From NCBI RefSeq assembly GCF_000312365.2, contig NZ_HG003686.1, forward strand, positions 219,789 to 283,788: DNA of 64,000 nucleotides, in the 5' to 3' direction. The notes under the pieces were generated by a model. That model was not told the DNA's origin. It searched no databases and worked only from the letters and a program-made list of their open reading frames with translations. The stretch comes from Anaerococcus provencensis. Lineage in GTDB: Bacteria > Bacillota > Clostridia > Tissierellales > Peptoniphilaceae. Of the stretch, positions 8,512-17,205 are shown one piece after another. Numbering within the stretch: the first letter of the stretch is position 1; each line of letters opens with the position of its first letter. The position numbers and the translations under genes are program-made.

Positions 8512-9749
8512 ATGAAGCTATTATAAAAGAAAAACTACAAGAAAACTTTCTATCTTACCTGGCTATACCTAGCCAATCTGATGAAAAAAATCCCAATGTC
8601 CCATCATCTGTGGGACAACTTTTATTGGCCCAAAAGTTAGAAAAAGACTTAGAAGATTTGGGACTAGTTGATATCGCTATCAATGAATTTGGAGTTTTAC
8701 AAGGGAAACTTCTAGCAAATACTGAAAAATCTCAAGCAAACATCGGCTGGGTCTGCCACCTCGATACAGTTGATGTAGGGCTCTCAGATCAGATCCATCC
8801 ACAAGTAATCAAAAATTATGACGGCAAGGATATCCTTTTAAATGAGGAAGAAAATATAGTATTTTCCACCAAAGAAAACCCAGAAATCTTATCCTATATT
8901 GGTGATGACATAATTGTAACAGATGGAAGATCTGTCCTTGGAGCTGATAACAAGGCGGCCATAGCCAATGTCATGACAGCCTTGTGGTATCTAAGAGAAA
9001 ATCCAGATATTAACCACGGTAATATTTACATAGCCTTTGTTCCAGATGAGGAAATTGGCCTTAGGGGAGTGAGGAAAATTGACTTTGAAAAATTTCCTGT
9101 CGATTTTGCCTATACAATTGATTGCTGTGCCCTTGGTGAATTAGTATATGAAACTTTCAATGCAGCAAGTGGTGCTATAAAGATAAAGGGAGTAAGCGCC
9201 CATCCAATGTCAGCCAAGGGAGTTTTGGTCAATCCTATCATGATTGCCCATGACTTTATATCTATGCTAGATAGGGCAAAGATGCCAGAAAATACCGAAA
9301 ATAGAGAGGGCTATGTCTGGATAACCGACATAAAATCAGATGTCCTCAACTGTAGGATAGATTTCAATATAAGAAACCACGATAAGGAAAAATTTGAAGA
9401 ATCCAAAACCTACCTACTTGATGCAATAGAAATCTTGAAAAAGCGATACAAGTCTGCTGAAATTGAAATTGACATAGAAGATACTTACGCAAATATCCTA
9501 GACAGTGTCGATGAAAATAACAAAGTAGCCATAGAAAATCTTAAAGATATCTATCAAAAATTAGAGATAGATCCAAAAATCATCCCAATGAGAGGTGGAA
9601 CAGATGGATCATACCTATCAACAAGGGGAATACTCACTCCAAACTACTTCACAGGTGCCCACAACTTCCACTCAAACAAAGAATTCTTGCCAATGGATAG
9701 CTTTTATAAATCATTTAAAGTGACCATAGAATTGATGAGGGGCATATGA
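8508..9749 (+). CDS. pepT: Peptidase T (tripeptide aminopeptidase)
   Basis: PepT is a cytoplasmic dinuclear-zinc enzyme of family M20B that removes the N-terminal residue from tripeptides. The 413-residue length is normal. Metal ligands are visible: His84-x-Asp86 in CHLDTVDVG, Asp147 in GADNKAA, Glu181-Glu182 in VPDEEIG, Asp205 in TIDCC, and a C-terminal His in GAHNFHS. The lid-domain phrase KGVSAHPMSAKG is also typical. ATGA overlaps with the genes on both sides couple it to the C26 hydrolase upstream and the thioredoxin-like gene downstream. A role in using gamma-glutamyl or other short peptides is inferred from this pairing. Confidence 0.93.
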   Translation: MNEAIIKEKLQENFLSYLAIPSQSDEKNPNVPSSVGQLLLAQKLEKDLEDLGLVDIAINEFGVLQGKLLANTEKSQANIGWVCHLDTVDVGLSDQIHPQVIKNYDGKDILLNEEENIVFSTKENPEILSYIGDDIIVTDGRSVLGADNKAAIANVMTALWYLRENPDINHGNIYIAFVPDEEIGLRGVRKIDFEKFPVDFAYTIDCCALGELVYETFNAASGAIKIKGVSAHPMSAKGVLVNPIMIAHDFISMLDRAKMPENTENREGYVWITDIKSDVLNCRIDFNIRNHDKEKFEESKTYLLDAIEILKKRYKSAEIEIDIEDTYANILDSVDENNKVAIENLKDIYQKLEIDPKIIPMRGGTDGSYLSTRGILTPNYFTGAHNFHSNKEFLPMDSFYKSFKVTIELMRGI

Positions 9750-10213
9750 ACAAGAGAAATATAATCTTAACTATAGTAATAGCGCTCTTTGTAGCCTTTG
9801 GCATCTATAGCCAAAAAAGCCAAGAGCTAGAAGATGAATTGGCAGAAATCAGCAATAGTCCCTACGATGTTTCCCAATTTGATGAGATATCTGACCAAGA
9901 GTTTTTAAATGCTGACAATTCCTTAAACGCCTTTGTCTACATAGGACGTGAAGATTGCATAGGTTGCAAGGCATTAGCACAAGTACTAACACAAATATCA
10001 AAAGAAAATGACATCAAAATCAGATACTTTGATGCAAAGAAATATAGAGATTAAAAATCTTATAAAGAAATCGTAGACAAATATCAAATAGAACAAGTCC
10101 CAGACTTCTTACTAGTAAAAAAAGACGGAACTTTTGAAAAATTTGGCCAAGAAAATATAGAAAATGATGAAAAATTCGAGGATTGGATTATTGAAAATAA
10201 GAATCGCCTATAA
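9746..10213 (+). pseudogene. Thioredoxin-fold membrane-anchored protein interrupted by an in-frame TAA
   Basis: Reading from ATG 9746, which overlaps the pepT stop, gives a membrane anchor (residues 7-21) and a redox motif Cys71-Ile-Gly-Cys74 in GREDCIGCKAL, like PedC/bacteriocin-accessory thioredoxins. Translation stops at TAA 10052-10054 (codon 103). The same frame then stays open to TAA 10211-10213 and encodes the missing half of the fold, including the cis-proline strand QVPDFLLVKKDG and a final helix FEDWIIENK. The full product would be 155 codons. One substitution in a sense codon explains the stop. Pseudogene is the simplest reading; readthrough is possible but has no visible support. 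Confidence 0.85.
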
Positions 10214-10217
10214 TTTT

Positions 10218-10241
10218 GGCTCTATGTCAAATAGTGTTGGT
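10218..10241. repeat. ISL3 left terminal inverted repeat
   Basis: It begins GGCTCTATGTCAAATAGTGT and is flanked on its outer side by the target duplicate ataatttt (10210-10217). Confidence 0.88.
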
Positions 10242-10266
10242 AAATAATAATTAACCAAATACTTTT

Positions 10267-10300
10267 CCATGGATAGGAATTCCTATCCATGGAATTTTTT
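10267..10300 (+). terminator. Perfect 26-bp palindrome with T run inside the IS end
   Basis: The palindrome at 10267-10292 (arms starting CCATGGATAGG) is followed rightward by AATTTTTT. It points against the transposase gene and could stop transcription entering the IS from the pepT operon. Confidence 0.65.
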
Positions 10301-10341
10301 ACATAAGTTTAATAAATGTTTCTCAAATGACCTACCTTTAA

Positions 10342-11610
10342 TCAACTTGCATTAATAAGATTTCTAGTAAGAAATATCCTAGTTCTAAAATTAACGAATC
10401 GTCTATAGCCAAAAGCTACTCTTTTTAAAACCTTAACAAAATTGTTAATACCTTCAATCATTCCATTTGAATATTCATAAGTAAAAGAATTTTTAATCAA
10501 ATCAATGTATTTTAAACATGTATCAATAGATGTTTTCACTCTCTCACTCACCTTATCCTTAAAGATCAATAAATGCTTTTTAAACATATCAAAATTTCTA
10601 TGCTCTATATCAGATCTAAAACTTTGATAACATAAATAAGTATTCTTTAAAACATTATCAACAGCAATACTTTTTTCCACAATATCTAACTCAGACACAT
10701 AAGAATCAGTAAAATGAACTCTCTTAGAAAAATGTATACAATCAAGCAAACTATACGGCTTTAAGAAAATCTTCCAATATCTCTTTAATCTTTTGTATTC
10801 AAAACAAGAAGTAGAAAACTCCTTCATAACATCAACCCTAGTCTGATTAAAAGCTCTAGTAAATAAACCAACAATATGAAACCTATCAATAACAATCTTA
10901 GCATTAACAAATAAATCTTTAATTAAAGACATATATGGAGCATATAAATCAATGCTAATAGTCTTAACCTTATCCCTAAGCTTTTTTGGATAATTAGAAA
11001 AATATCTCCTAAGAAAAGGCAACTGCCTATTCTCTATAACATCAACAACCTTACCAGTAGAAGAATCACAATACATAAAACTCATAGCCCCCTTAGCATC
11101 CCTAGTAGACTTAAACTCATCAAAACATAGGTGCTTAGGGATAGACCTAAAATCTACATTAAAATAATTATCAAACTTAGCCATTTGTCTAGAAACAGTA
11201 TTGGTAGAAACAAAATTATCCAAAGCAATATCCTTAATAGACTTCTTCTTAGTTAGATCCAGACTAATAGCTTTCTTAACATTATTAGAAATATGTGAAT
11301 ACCTATTAACAATACTAGAAGTAGCTAAAAAATATCTACCGCAAGCCTTGCAATACATCTTTTGTTTTTTTAAATTAAGTAAAACAGGATAACCAGCAGA
11401 AGCTTGGAATTTCAGATTAGAAGCCTTGAATCCATACTTAATAATGTCATTACCATGGCAATTAGGACAAAAATCCTTAGAATAAGTAAGCTTAGCAGAA
11501 ATAACAGTATAAGTAATACCCTTAATTTTCTCGTGATGAATACCTTCACCAAAAGTAATATTTTCATCTTTGATATTTAGTAAATTTGCAATAAAATAAT
11601 CATTAGACAT
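10342..11610 (-). CDS. ISL3-family transposase
   Basis: The product of 422 residues starts MSNDYFIANLL. An N-terminal zinc-finger segment (CPNCHGNDIIKYG and, about 40 residues on, CKACGRYF) precedes a helix-turn-helix region and the ISL3 DDE domain. Visible landmarks include ISIDLYAPYMSLIKD, IVIDRFHIV and the C-terminal NGMIEGINNFVK-RVAFGYRRF, all typical of IS204/IS1001/IS1165 transposases. An ATG 15 codons upstream exists, but AAGGGGG six to ten bases before ATG 11610 supports the shorter start. The frame is uninterrupted and the element is bounded by recognisable ends, so it may be active. Confidence 0.92.
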   Translation of the reverse strand: MSNDYFIANLLNIKDENITFGEGIHHEKIKGITYTVISAKLTYSKDFCPNCHGNDIIKYGFKASNLKFQASAGYPVLLNLKKQKMYCKACGRYFLATSSIVNRYSHISNNVKKAISLDLTKKKSIKDIALDNFVSTNTVSRQMAKFDNYFNVDFRSIPKHLCFDEFKSTRDAKGAMSFMYCDSSTGKVVDVIENRQLPFLRRYFSNYPKKLRDKVKTISIDLYAPYMSLIKDLFVNAKIVIDRFHIVGLFTRAFNQTRVDVMKEFSTSCFEYKRLKRYWKIFLKPYSLLDCIHFSKRVHFTDSYVSELDIVEKSIAVDNVLKNTYLCYQSFRSDIEHRNFDMFKKHLLIFKDKVSERVKTSIDTCLKYIDLIKNSFTYEYSNGMIEGINNFVKVLKRVAFGYRRFVNFRTRIFLTRNLINAS

Positions 11611-11717
11611 ATTTAATCCCCCTTTTGTATTGTGGTTAATACTATTATAGGGCAATGATTAAATATGTCTTCTTTCTTTTACAAAAAAATCGTATTAGAA
11701 GAAGTATCATTACTTCT

Positions 11718-11741
11718 ACCAACACGATTTATTGTACAACC
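11718..11741. repeat. ISL3 right terminal inverted repeat
   Basis: The inner side starts ACCAACACGATTT, complementary to the left repeat with 17 of 24 matches. The target duplicate ataatttt follows at 11742-11749. Confidence 0.88.
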
Positions 11742-11756
11742 ATAATTTTTTGATTT

Positions 11757-11790
11757 ACTCAGTCACCTTAATAAGTGGCTGAGTTTTTAT
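11757..11790 (+). terminator. Terminator originally downstream of the pepT/thioredoxin operon
   Basis: ACTCAGTCAC (11757-11766) pairs with GTGGCTGAGT (11775-11784, one G-T pair), followed by TTTTTATTT. Before the ISL3 insertion this hairpin would have stood about 20 bases after the thioredoxin-like stop codon. Confidence 0.8.
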
Positions 11791-11818
11791 TTGAATAAAA
11801 TTAAACTTAAAGGAACTA

Positions 11819-11847
11819 TTGACTTTAATAATATTAAAGAGTATATT
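11819..11847 (+). promoter_or_regulatory. Promoter of the DUF2089 gene
   Basis: TTGACT (11819-11824), a 17-base spacer and TATATT (11842-11847) precede the AGGAGG and ATG at 11871. Confidence 0.65.
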
Positions 11848-11870
11848 GAATATAATTAAAGGAGGAGCTT

Positions 11871-12161
11871 ATGGATATACTTCCTGAGTGGATGGCTGAG
11901 CTTAGTGATGAGGATATTTCTTTTATAAAAACTTTTATCTTGGCTTCGGGATCACTAAAAGAAGTGGCAAGGATTTACGATGTGACCTATCCTACTGTAA
12001 GACTTAGACTTGATAGGCTTATTCAAAAGATAGAAATTAATGAACAAAAGGGCAAAGATCCTTATATTCTCACAATAAAAAGACTAGCCTTGGATGAAAA
12101 AATCGATTTTGATACTGCTAAAATTTTGATTAACGAATACAAAAAGACAAAGGAGGATTAG
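11871..12161 (+). CDS. DUF2089 family protein with helix-turn-helix
   Basis: The 96-residue protein begins MDILPEWMAELSDEDISFIKTF and has a helix-turn-helix in LKEVARIYDVTYPTVRLRLDRL (about residues 33-55), which matches the DUF2089 family. It is likely a small DNA-binding regulator, perhaps of the membrane protein gene that starts two bases after its stop. A strong AGGAGG lies before the ATG. The C-terminal DTAKILINEYK helix may mediate dimerisation. No target can be read from sequence. Confidence 0.8.
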   Translation: MDILPEWMAELSDEDISFIKTFILASGSLKEVARIYDVTYPTVRLRLDRLIQKIEINEQKGKDPYILTIKRLALDEKIDFDTAKILINEYKKTKED

Positions 12162-12162
12162 G

Positions 12163-12495
12163 ATGAAAATATCTTTGATTCATACAATAATAGCACTTAT
12201 TTTATTATTGTTTATATGTGCAGCAATAATTTATTTACAAGTTTATCTTTGCAAAAAGGAAAGTAAGTATTTAGGTTTAATACTTCCAGTAATTTCATTA
12301 ATCTTTGCCTTGGCGAATGTTGCAGGAATTCCAGCTTTTGATTCTTTTAGCCAAGTGGAAAATTATATGGCACTATTTATTGCCTTTCTAGTTGCTAATA
12401 TTCCGACTATAATATTAGTTTTTATTTATTTGGGTATCAGAGAAAAGAAGAATATGAAAAAAGAACTTGATAAGATGAATATCAAAGATCTATAA
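12163..12495 (+). CDS. Small three-helix membrane protein
   Basis: The 110 residues hold three hydrophobic helices (about 7-27, 36-56, 69-92) and a basic, Met/Lys-rich tail (REKKNMKKELDKM). It starts immediately after the DUF2089 regulator with AGGAGG inside that gene's end, so the two form a bicistronic unit. In similar two-gene units a small HTH regulator controls a membrane protein, but I do not recognise this family and assign no function. Confidence 0.7.
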   Translation: MKISLIHTIIALILLLFICAAIIYLQVYLCKKESKYLGLILPVISLIFALANVAGIPAFDSFSQVENYMALFIAFLVANIPTIILVFIYLGIREKKNMKKELDKMNIKDL

Positions 12496-12499
12496 AAAC

Positions 12500-12530
12500 A
12501 AAGCTTGAGAATTACTCAAGCTTTTTCTTT
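12500..12530. terminator. Bidirectional terminator between convergent genes
   Basis: A perfect 10-bp stem AAAGCTTGAG (12500-12509)/CTCAAGCTTT (12515-12524) is followed by TTCTTTTT on the plus strand. Its right arm lies inside the murJ 3' coding end. Confidence 0.75.
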
Positions 12531-14017
12531 TTCTTCTTAAAGGCCGCTAGTATTTGGTCAAATTCGTCGACTTTTAGCATATATACTAATCCCACATATA
12601 TTAGCCCTGCAAGGGCAATGGTTACTAGTAGCCATAGGTTTGATGGTCTTATGGCAAAGAAGAATTTTGAGAATACTCCCATGACTCCTCCTGCCATTAT
12701 AATCTTTCCTATATTTTTTAAGATATAAGGATAATTTAGCTTGCCAAAATACTTATAGTAGGCTATAAGGGCCATTAATACTGCTGCAAATTGACTAAAA
12801 GTTGTTGCAAGGGCAAGACCGACTAAGCCGTAGGCCTTGGATAGGACAAAGTCCAAAAATATATTAATCCCTAACTGGATAAAGGCTATTATTGTTGGTA
12901 CTTTTGTGTTTTGGTGGCTAAAAAATGATAGGTATAGCAGGTCAGCTAGGGCTGGGCCTATAAGGTAGAGGCTATAGTAAAATAGAACCTGGCTAGTTGC
13001 TACCATATCTTGGTAGGTGAATTCGCCCCTGTAGTATACAAAGGTGATTATTGGTTCTGATAAAACCATAAGGCCTATTATTGATGGGATGAATAAGGTC
13101 ATTATCTTTACCAAGCTTTGTCCTGTCAAATCTTTCATGCCCTTGATATCTCCATTTGCAACTAGTTTTCCTATGAATGGATATGCTGTGATTTGGAAGG
13201 GAATAATAAAGGTTGAACTTACTATCCTTAAAATCTTTAGAGCATAGTTTACTATTGAAACTCCTCCATTTGGAGCAACTATAGATGCAAATGATTGGTC
13301 TACAATGGTTGATATGTAGACAGCTGCCATGGTAAAAGTTGTTGGCAAAGAAAGAATGATTAGTTTTTTGACATTGGGATCAAGACCAAAGCTAATCTTT
13401 TCTCTTCTAAAACCAGCTTTTTTTGTCGCACGAGGAAACATTGCATATTGTAAGAAATAAGCCAAAAATATACCCACTGCCATTATGACAACATTGCCCT
13501 TGGATACCATTATAGTAAGTCCTAGCAATATATTCATAATGACAAGAGGCAAGGCAGGAGTGAGAAAATCTCCCTTAATCTGCAAATATGCAGAAAATAT
13601 TGCTGCATATACATTTGGATATATGGTAAGGATTACTGCTCTCATAAATATAGAGGCGATTTTTAGTTTTTCACCACTGTAGCCTGCTGCAAAAAGTTTT
13701 ACTATAAATGGTGCAAATACAAGACCTAATATCATCATAAGGGTAGTTAGAAAAAGCATAAAATCTAGAAGTCTATTGGTAAAGTGGTCTCCAGACTTTT
13801 CATCGCCATTTTTTACAACCTCATTGTAAGTAGGTATGTAGGTTTTTGATAGGGCGTAGGTGATTACTGAAAATATCAAGGTTGCTGCTGTGGTTGAAGT
13901 ATTGAAAGCATCGGTAATATCACCAGTCCCATAGGTAAAAGAAAAAATCATCTCACGAACAAATGAGAAGATTTTTCCTACAAAGTTTAATATTATTAAT
14001 AGTAAAGTATTATTCAT
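12512..14017 (-). CDS. murJ: Lipid II flippase MurJ
   Basis: MurJ is a polytopic membrane protein of the MVF/MOP superfamily that flips the peptidoglycan precursor lipid II. The 501-residue length and about 14 hydrophobic helices fit. The N-terminal pattern FVGKIFSFVREMIFSFTYGTGDITDAFN is the MurJ signature, with the central-cavity Arg in the VREM segment. The C-terminus ends in a run of lysines. It overlaps the upstream gene on this strand by four bases (ATGA), suggesting co-translation. The order MurJ, unknown protein, amino-acid ABC transporter on one strand may be a single transcript controlled by the T-box leader. Confidence 0.9.
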   Translation of the reverse strand: MNNTLLLIILNFVGKIFSFVREMIFSFTYGTGDITDAFNTSTTAATLIFSVITYALSKTYIPTYNEVVKNGDEKSGDHFTNRLLDFMLFLTTLMMILGLVFAPFIVKLFAAGYSGEKLKIASIFMRAVILTIYPNVYAAIFSAYLQIKGDFLTPALPLVIMNILLGLTIMVSKGNVVIMAVGIFLAYFLQYAMFPRATKKAGFRREKISFGLDPNVKKLIILSLPTTFTMAAVYISTIVDQSFASIVAPNGGVSIVNYALKILRIVSSTFIIPFQITAYPFIGKLVANGDIKGMKDLTGQSLVKIMTLFIPSIIGLMVLSEPIITFVYYRGEFTYQDMVATSQVLFYYSLYLIGPALADLLYLSFFSHQNTKVPTIIAFIQLGINIFLDFVLSKAYGLVGLALATTFSQFAAVLMALIAYYKYFGKLNYPYILKNIGKIIMAGGVMGVFSKFFFAIRPSNLWLLVTIALAGLIYVGLVYMLKVDEFDQILAAFKKKKKKLE

Positions 14018-14526
14018 GATTTTTTGTGTGCGTATCCCAAGAGGAAATTATCTATGGATTCTATTTCCAAGGTTACAAGGTCTTTTATAGGGATTTCAAA
14101 TTGGTCAAAGATTTTGGCATTTGTTTGATTAAGTGCATCTATAAGAACTTTTTCTTTATCATAAGATTTTACAAAGCCTGTTATAGAATCAAAGTAATCG
14201 AAGCTTGTTGAAAGAGTGATTATTTTGTGGTTGTCTTTGGCGTATTTGATCAAATCTATGAAGTCAGGTTTTGACTTATAGATCTCATTGTCGCTATCAC
14301 CTATAGAAATATTGCCCCAAAAGTCCATATATTTTTCGATCTTTTTAAGGTAGTCTGTATTTGTTTCGATTCCATCAATCATCCTAGTATCAAATAATAG
14401 GTAGCCATCAAGCTTGCCTTGGTCATCCACAAGGTGGGTCAATAGTCTATTATTTTCTTGATAGATTATATAGCCAACGGCAAATGAGTCTTCGCTGGTG
14501 GAATATATTTCTACTAAGTCTGTCAT
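14014..14526 (-). CDS. Conserved protein of unknown function upstream of murJ
   Basis: The protein has 170 residues, is acidic and soluble, and has no signal peptide or membrane helix. It has a pattern of short strands (FAVGYIIYQENNRLLTHLVDDQGKLDGYLLF) that suggests a small beta-barrel repeated at the C-terminal half (FDSITGFVKSYDKEKVLIDALN). I do not recognise the family. The position between a transporter ATPase and murJ, with a four-base overlap to murJ and 14 bases after the ATPase stop, makes it part of that transcript. No function is proposed. Confidence 0.65.
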   Translation of the reverse strand: MTDLVEIYSTSEDSFAVGYIIYQENNRLLTHLVDDQGKLDGYLLFDTRMIDGIETNTDYLKKIEKYMDFWGNISIGDSDNEIYKSKPDFIDLIKYAKDNHKIITLSTSFDYFDSITGFVKSYDKEKVLIDALNQTNAKIFDQFEIPIKDLVTLEIESIDNFLLGYAHKKS

Positions 14527-14540
14527 ATTTTCTCCTCTTA

Positions 14541-15275
14541 TTAATTATTTAAAAACCTAGATAAGAATTCTTTAGTTCTATCGTGGGTTGGATTTGTGAA
14601 AATGTCATTTGGTCTTCCATCTTCTAAGATTATACCTTTATCCATAAATAATACCCTAGTAGAAACATCTCTTGCAAAGTCCATCTCATGGGTTACTACA
14701 ATCATTGTAATCCCACTTTTGGCAAGCTTTGTCATAACTTCAAGTACTTCACCTACCATCTCTGGGTCAAGGGCACTGGTTGGCTCATCAAACAATAAGA
14801 CTTTTGGGTTCATGCAAAGGGCGCGGGCTATGGCTACTCTTTGCTTTTGACCTCCGGATAGTTGGCTTGCCTTAGAATTTTTAAAGCTATCCATGCCGAC
14901 ATCTGTCAAATATTTCATGGCCAATTCTTGGGCATCTTTTTTTGACCTTTTCAAAACTTTTTCTTGGCCCAGAGTACAATTTTCCAAGACGTTTTTGTTT
15001 TCAAAAAGATTAAAGTTTTGAAAAACCATGCCTACTTCAGACCTATAGTGTCTTTCATCAAAGTGTTCAGCTAGGATATTTTTATCCATATAGTAAATCT
15101 CGCCGCTAGTTGGCCTTTCTAGTAAGTTTAGGCATCTAAGCAAGGTGGACTTACCAGAACCGGAAGATCCTATGATTGAAACGACTTCGTTTTTATTAAC
15201 TTCAAAATTTATATCTTTGAGAACTAAGTTTTCTCCAAACTTTTTTTCCAAATTTTTAACCTTTAATATTGGCAT
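14541..15275 (-). CDS. Polar amino-acid ABC transporter ATP-binding protein (GlnQ/HisP type)
   Basis: The 244-residue ATPase has Walker [10 protein letters not shown] (about 35-43), Q-loop FQNFNLF, signature LSGGQKQR, Walker [15 protein letters not shown] and switch His in VTHEMDFA. The [14 protein letters not shown] phrase is typical of polar amino-acid importers. It overlaps by 20 bases the gene for the fused binding protein/permease, so both are made together. The upstream T-box leader implies control by charging of a tRNA, and hence import of the cognate amino acid. Confidence 0.93.
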   Translation of the reverse strand: MPILKVKNLEKKFGENLVLKDINFEVNKNEVVSIIGSSGSGKSTLLRCLNLLERPTSGEIYYMDKNILAEHFDERHYRSEVGMVFQNFNLFENKNVLENCTLGQEKVLKRSKKDAQELAMKYLTDVGMDSFKNSKASQLSGGQKQRVAIARALCMNPKVLLFDEPTSALDPEMVGEVLEVMTKLAKSGITMIVVTHEMDFARDVSTRVLFMDKGIILEDGRPNDIFTNPTHDRTKEFLSRFLNN

Positions 15276-16848
15276 TTTTTACTCCTGTAGTTGCTTCGTG
15301 GATGTATTCTCTTCCGTTCATTTTTCTTTCCAAGTGATTGATTATCCTTGTAATAACAAAGGTTAGTACAAAGTAGATTATTGCTGTAATCAAATATGTT
15401 GGGAAGTATTGGTAGGTTGATCCTGCTACAGACTTAGACATAAAGAATAATTCTGTTACAGATATTACATTAAGCACTGATGTATCCTTGATATTTATAA
15501 CAAATTCATTGCCCAAGGATGGTAAGATGTTTTTCACCGCTTGTGGCAAAACAACATTGGTCATAGTTTGAAAATGGGTCATTCCTATGGCCTTACAAGC
15601 TTCAAATTGGCCGTTATCAATTGAATTTATACCACCTCTTACAACCTCTGACATGTAGGCTCCAGTGTTTATGGAAACTATGAGGATTGCTGCAAACATT
15701 GTCGAAAGGTCAATGTCAAAATATTGCTTGAGACCATAAAAAATTATTACAGATTGGACCATCATAGGTGTGCCACGGAATATTTCTACATAAGCTGATA
15801 AGATAAAGTTTATTATCTTATGAAGGATATAAGAAAATTTATTTTTGCTTTTATTTATCTCGATTTTTCTAATAACTGCAACAAGAAGTCCTATCAAAAA
15901 TCCTAGTATTGTTGATAGTATGGCTATAAATAGGGTGTTTACTATACCTCTAAGAAATAGGGAAGAGTACTTTTGCCAGATTTGTTGCATTTCTTCAAAG
16001 AATGTTGGATTTTCTTCACTGCTTTCATTTGCACTAGTTAGTAGGACCATTTCCTTCATCAATTCTTCCCTTTGGTCGGTAGAAATATTTTCTAAAGCTT
16101 GGTTAAGCTTTGGAGTAAGGTCAGAATTCTTCTTGACACCTATAGAGATCGATGTAAGTGATGAGTCAACTGTAAAGCCGTTTCCTTCGCCAAATTGAAC
16201 AAATATAAGGTCTTTGTTTGCAGTCATGGCACTTTCAGCACCTGGTTTATCAGAAACATAGCCATCGATGGTTCCTGCCTTAGTTGCGGCAATCATTGTT
16301 GGAAATGAATCAAGGGCTTGTTCCTTTTTTATATCTTGCATTTGATCTAACAAGTCATAGTGGTAGGTTCCCAATTGGCCAGTAAGTTTTGCACCGGCAA
16401 AGTCATTTATAGACTTAGCATCTTTATATTTCGAATTTTCCTTTAAGATTACTCCAACTACAGCATCGTAGTATGAGTCGGTAAAATCTATTTGTTCTCT
16501 TCTTTCTTCGGTTGGGCTCATACCAGCGATTATAACATCTATCTTCCCACTGGTAAGGGCAGGGATTAGACCATCCCAATCTATTTTATAAACTTCCAAA
16601 TCCATATCAAGGCTTTGGGCAACTTCTTTTGCTATGGCTATATCATAACCATTGGCATATTCTCCTGAGGAGTTTTTTACAGGAACCCCTCCATTGCTAT
16701 CGTCTACTTCTGAGAAGTTATAAGGAGCGTAGTTGACCTCCATGCCAACTCTTAGGACCTTTTTCTCATTTGAGCTTGCAAAACTTGTACTAGCAAAGGC
16801 TAGAATGGTGATTAACAAGGTCAAAATAATCTTTCTTACTTTTTTCAT
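15256..16848 (-). CDS. Fused amino-acid-binding protein and permease (GlnP-like)
   Basis: The 530-residue protein combines a signal sequence (1-24), a family-3 solute-binding domain (about 30-265; [46 protein letters not shown]) and a HisM-type permease (about 290-515; [51 protein letters not shown]). The EAA-loop motif in the last phrase contacts the ATPase at 14541. Such fusions of receptor and permease are known in Firmicutes (GlnP type). The binding domain recognises a polar amino acid, but identity is not evident. Expression is probably controlled by the T-box at 16884-17137. Confidence 0.93.
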   Translation of the reverse strand: MKKVRKIILTLLITILAFASTSFASSNEKKVLRVGMEVNYAPYNFSEVDDSNGGVPVKNSSGEYANGYDIAIAKEVAQSLDMDLEVYKIDWDGLIPALTSGKIDVIIAGMSPTEERREQIDFTDSYYDAVVGVILKENSKYKDAKSINDFAGAKLTGQLGTYHYDLLDQMQDIKKEQALDSFPTMIAATKAGTIDGYVSDKPGAESAMTANKDLIFVQFGEGNGFTVDSSLTSISIGVKKNSDLTPKLNQALENISTDQREELMKEMVLLTSANESSEENPTFFEEMQQIWQKYSSLFLRGIVNTLFIAILSTILGFLIGLLVAVIRKIEINKSKNKFSYILHKIINFILSAYVEIFRGTPMMVQSVIIFYGLKQYFDIDLSTMFAAILIVSINTGAYMSEVVRGGINSIDNGQFEACKAIGMTHFQTMTNVVLPQAVKNILPSLGNEFVINIKDTSVLNVISVTELFFMSKSVAGSTYQYFPTYLITAIIYFVLTFVITRIINHLERKMNGREYIHEATTGVKNANIKG

Positions 16849-16883
16849 ATTTTCTCTCCTAATCTTTCTGGGCTAAAAAAGTG

Positions 16884-17137
16884 TAAAAAAATACACGCGC
16901 TCATATCATCCATGGGACGATTGTGCCGTGTTACCACCCAAATTTATGTACACCTCACGATATACACCTCATCAAGTACATACATACTCTATTTCTATAA
17001 CGGGCAATCCCGCCTTTAGATCAAATAATCCCCAAAGGTACTCCGAGTTTTTATTCACTAAACAAGCCTTTATCCCATTTCCACCGTCAGGGACTCTCTA
17101 TAAAATTTAAATCTAGCTACTCATCTCTTCTTCGTTT
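16884..17137 (-). promoter_or_regulatory. T-box leader of the amino-acid ABC transporter
   Basis: On the minus strand the leader contains a T-box core GGGTGGTAACACGG (plus 16926-16939) and the complementary CGTCCC (plus 16914-16919), which form the antiterminator. A competing terminator uses CACG/CGTG and ATCGTCC/GGATGAT pairings and ends in a T run (plus 16885-16891). Further upstream, AGAGAG and GGTGGAAA (plus about 17080-17103) and GATGAGTAG (plus about 17115-17123) match stem I landmarks. Uncharged tRNA would bind and allow transcription. The specifier triplet should lie near plus 17038-17047 (GGAGTACC), but I cannot fix its frame. Confidence 0.88.
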
Positions 17138-17143
17138 TTACTT

Positions 17144-17171
17144 ATAATACATTATAATTTAAAAATGTCAA
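17144..17171 (-). promoter_or_regulatory. Promoter of the T-box-controlled operon
   Basis: Reading leftward, TTGACA (plus 17166-17171), a 16-base spacer and TATTAT (plus 17144-17149) lie just upstream of the T-box. It is divergent from niaR, whose ATG is 35 bases to the right. Confidence 0.75.
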
Positions 17172-17205
17172 GCTTTAAAGGTATATTAGAGAAAAGAGGT
17201 AATAA

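Larger units (their letters stand above)
10218..11741 (-). mobile_element. Complete ISL3-family insertion sequence with 8-bp target duplication
   Basis: The element is 1,524 bp, bounded by imperfect 24-bp inverted repeats (10218-10241 and 11718-11741, 17 of 24 matching, outer bases GGCTC and its partner GGTTG). The 8-bp sequence ataatttt directly flanks it at 10210-10217 and 11742-11749. Eight-base duplications are characteristic of the ISL3 family, which the transposase inside supports. The insertion point is the stop codon of the thioredoxin-like gene, so the IS restores the stop through its duplication and separates that gene from the hairpin terminator now at 11757. Perfect duplication suggests a fairly recent insertion. 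Confidence 0.93.
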
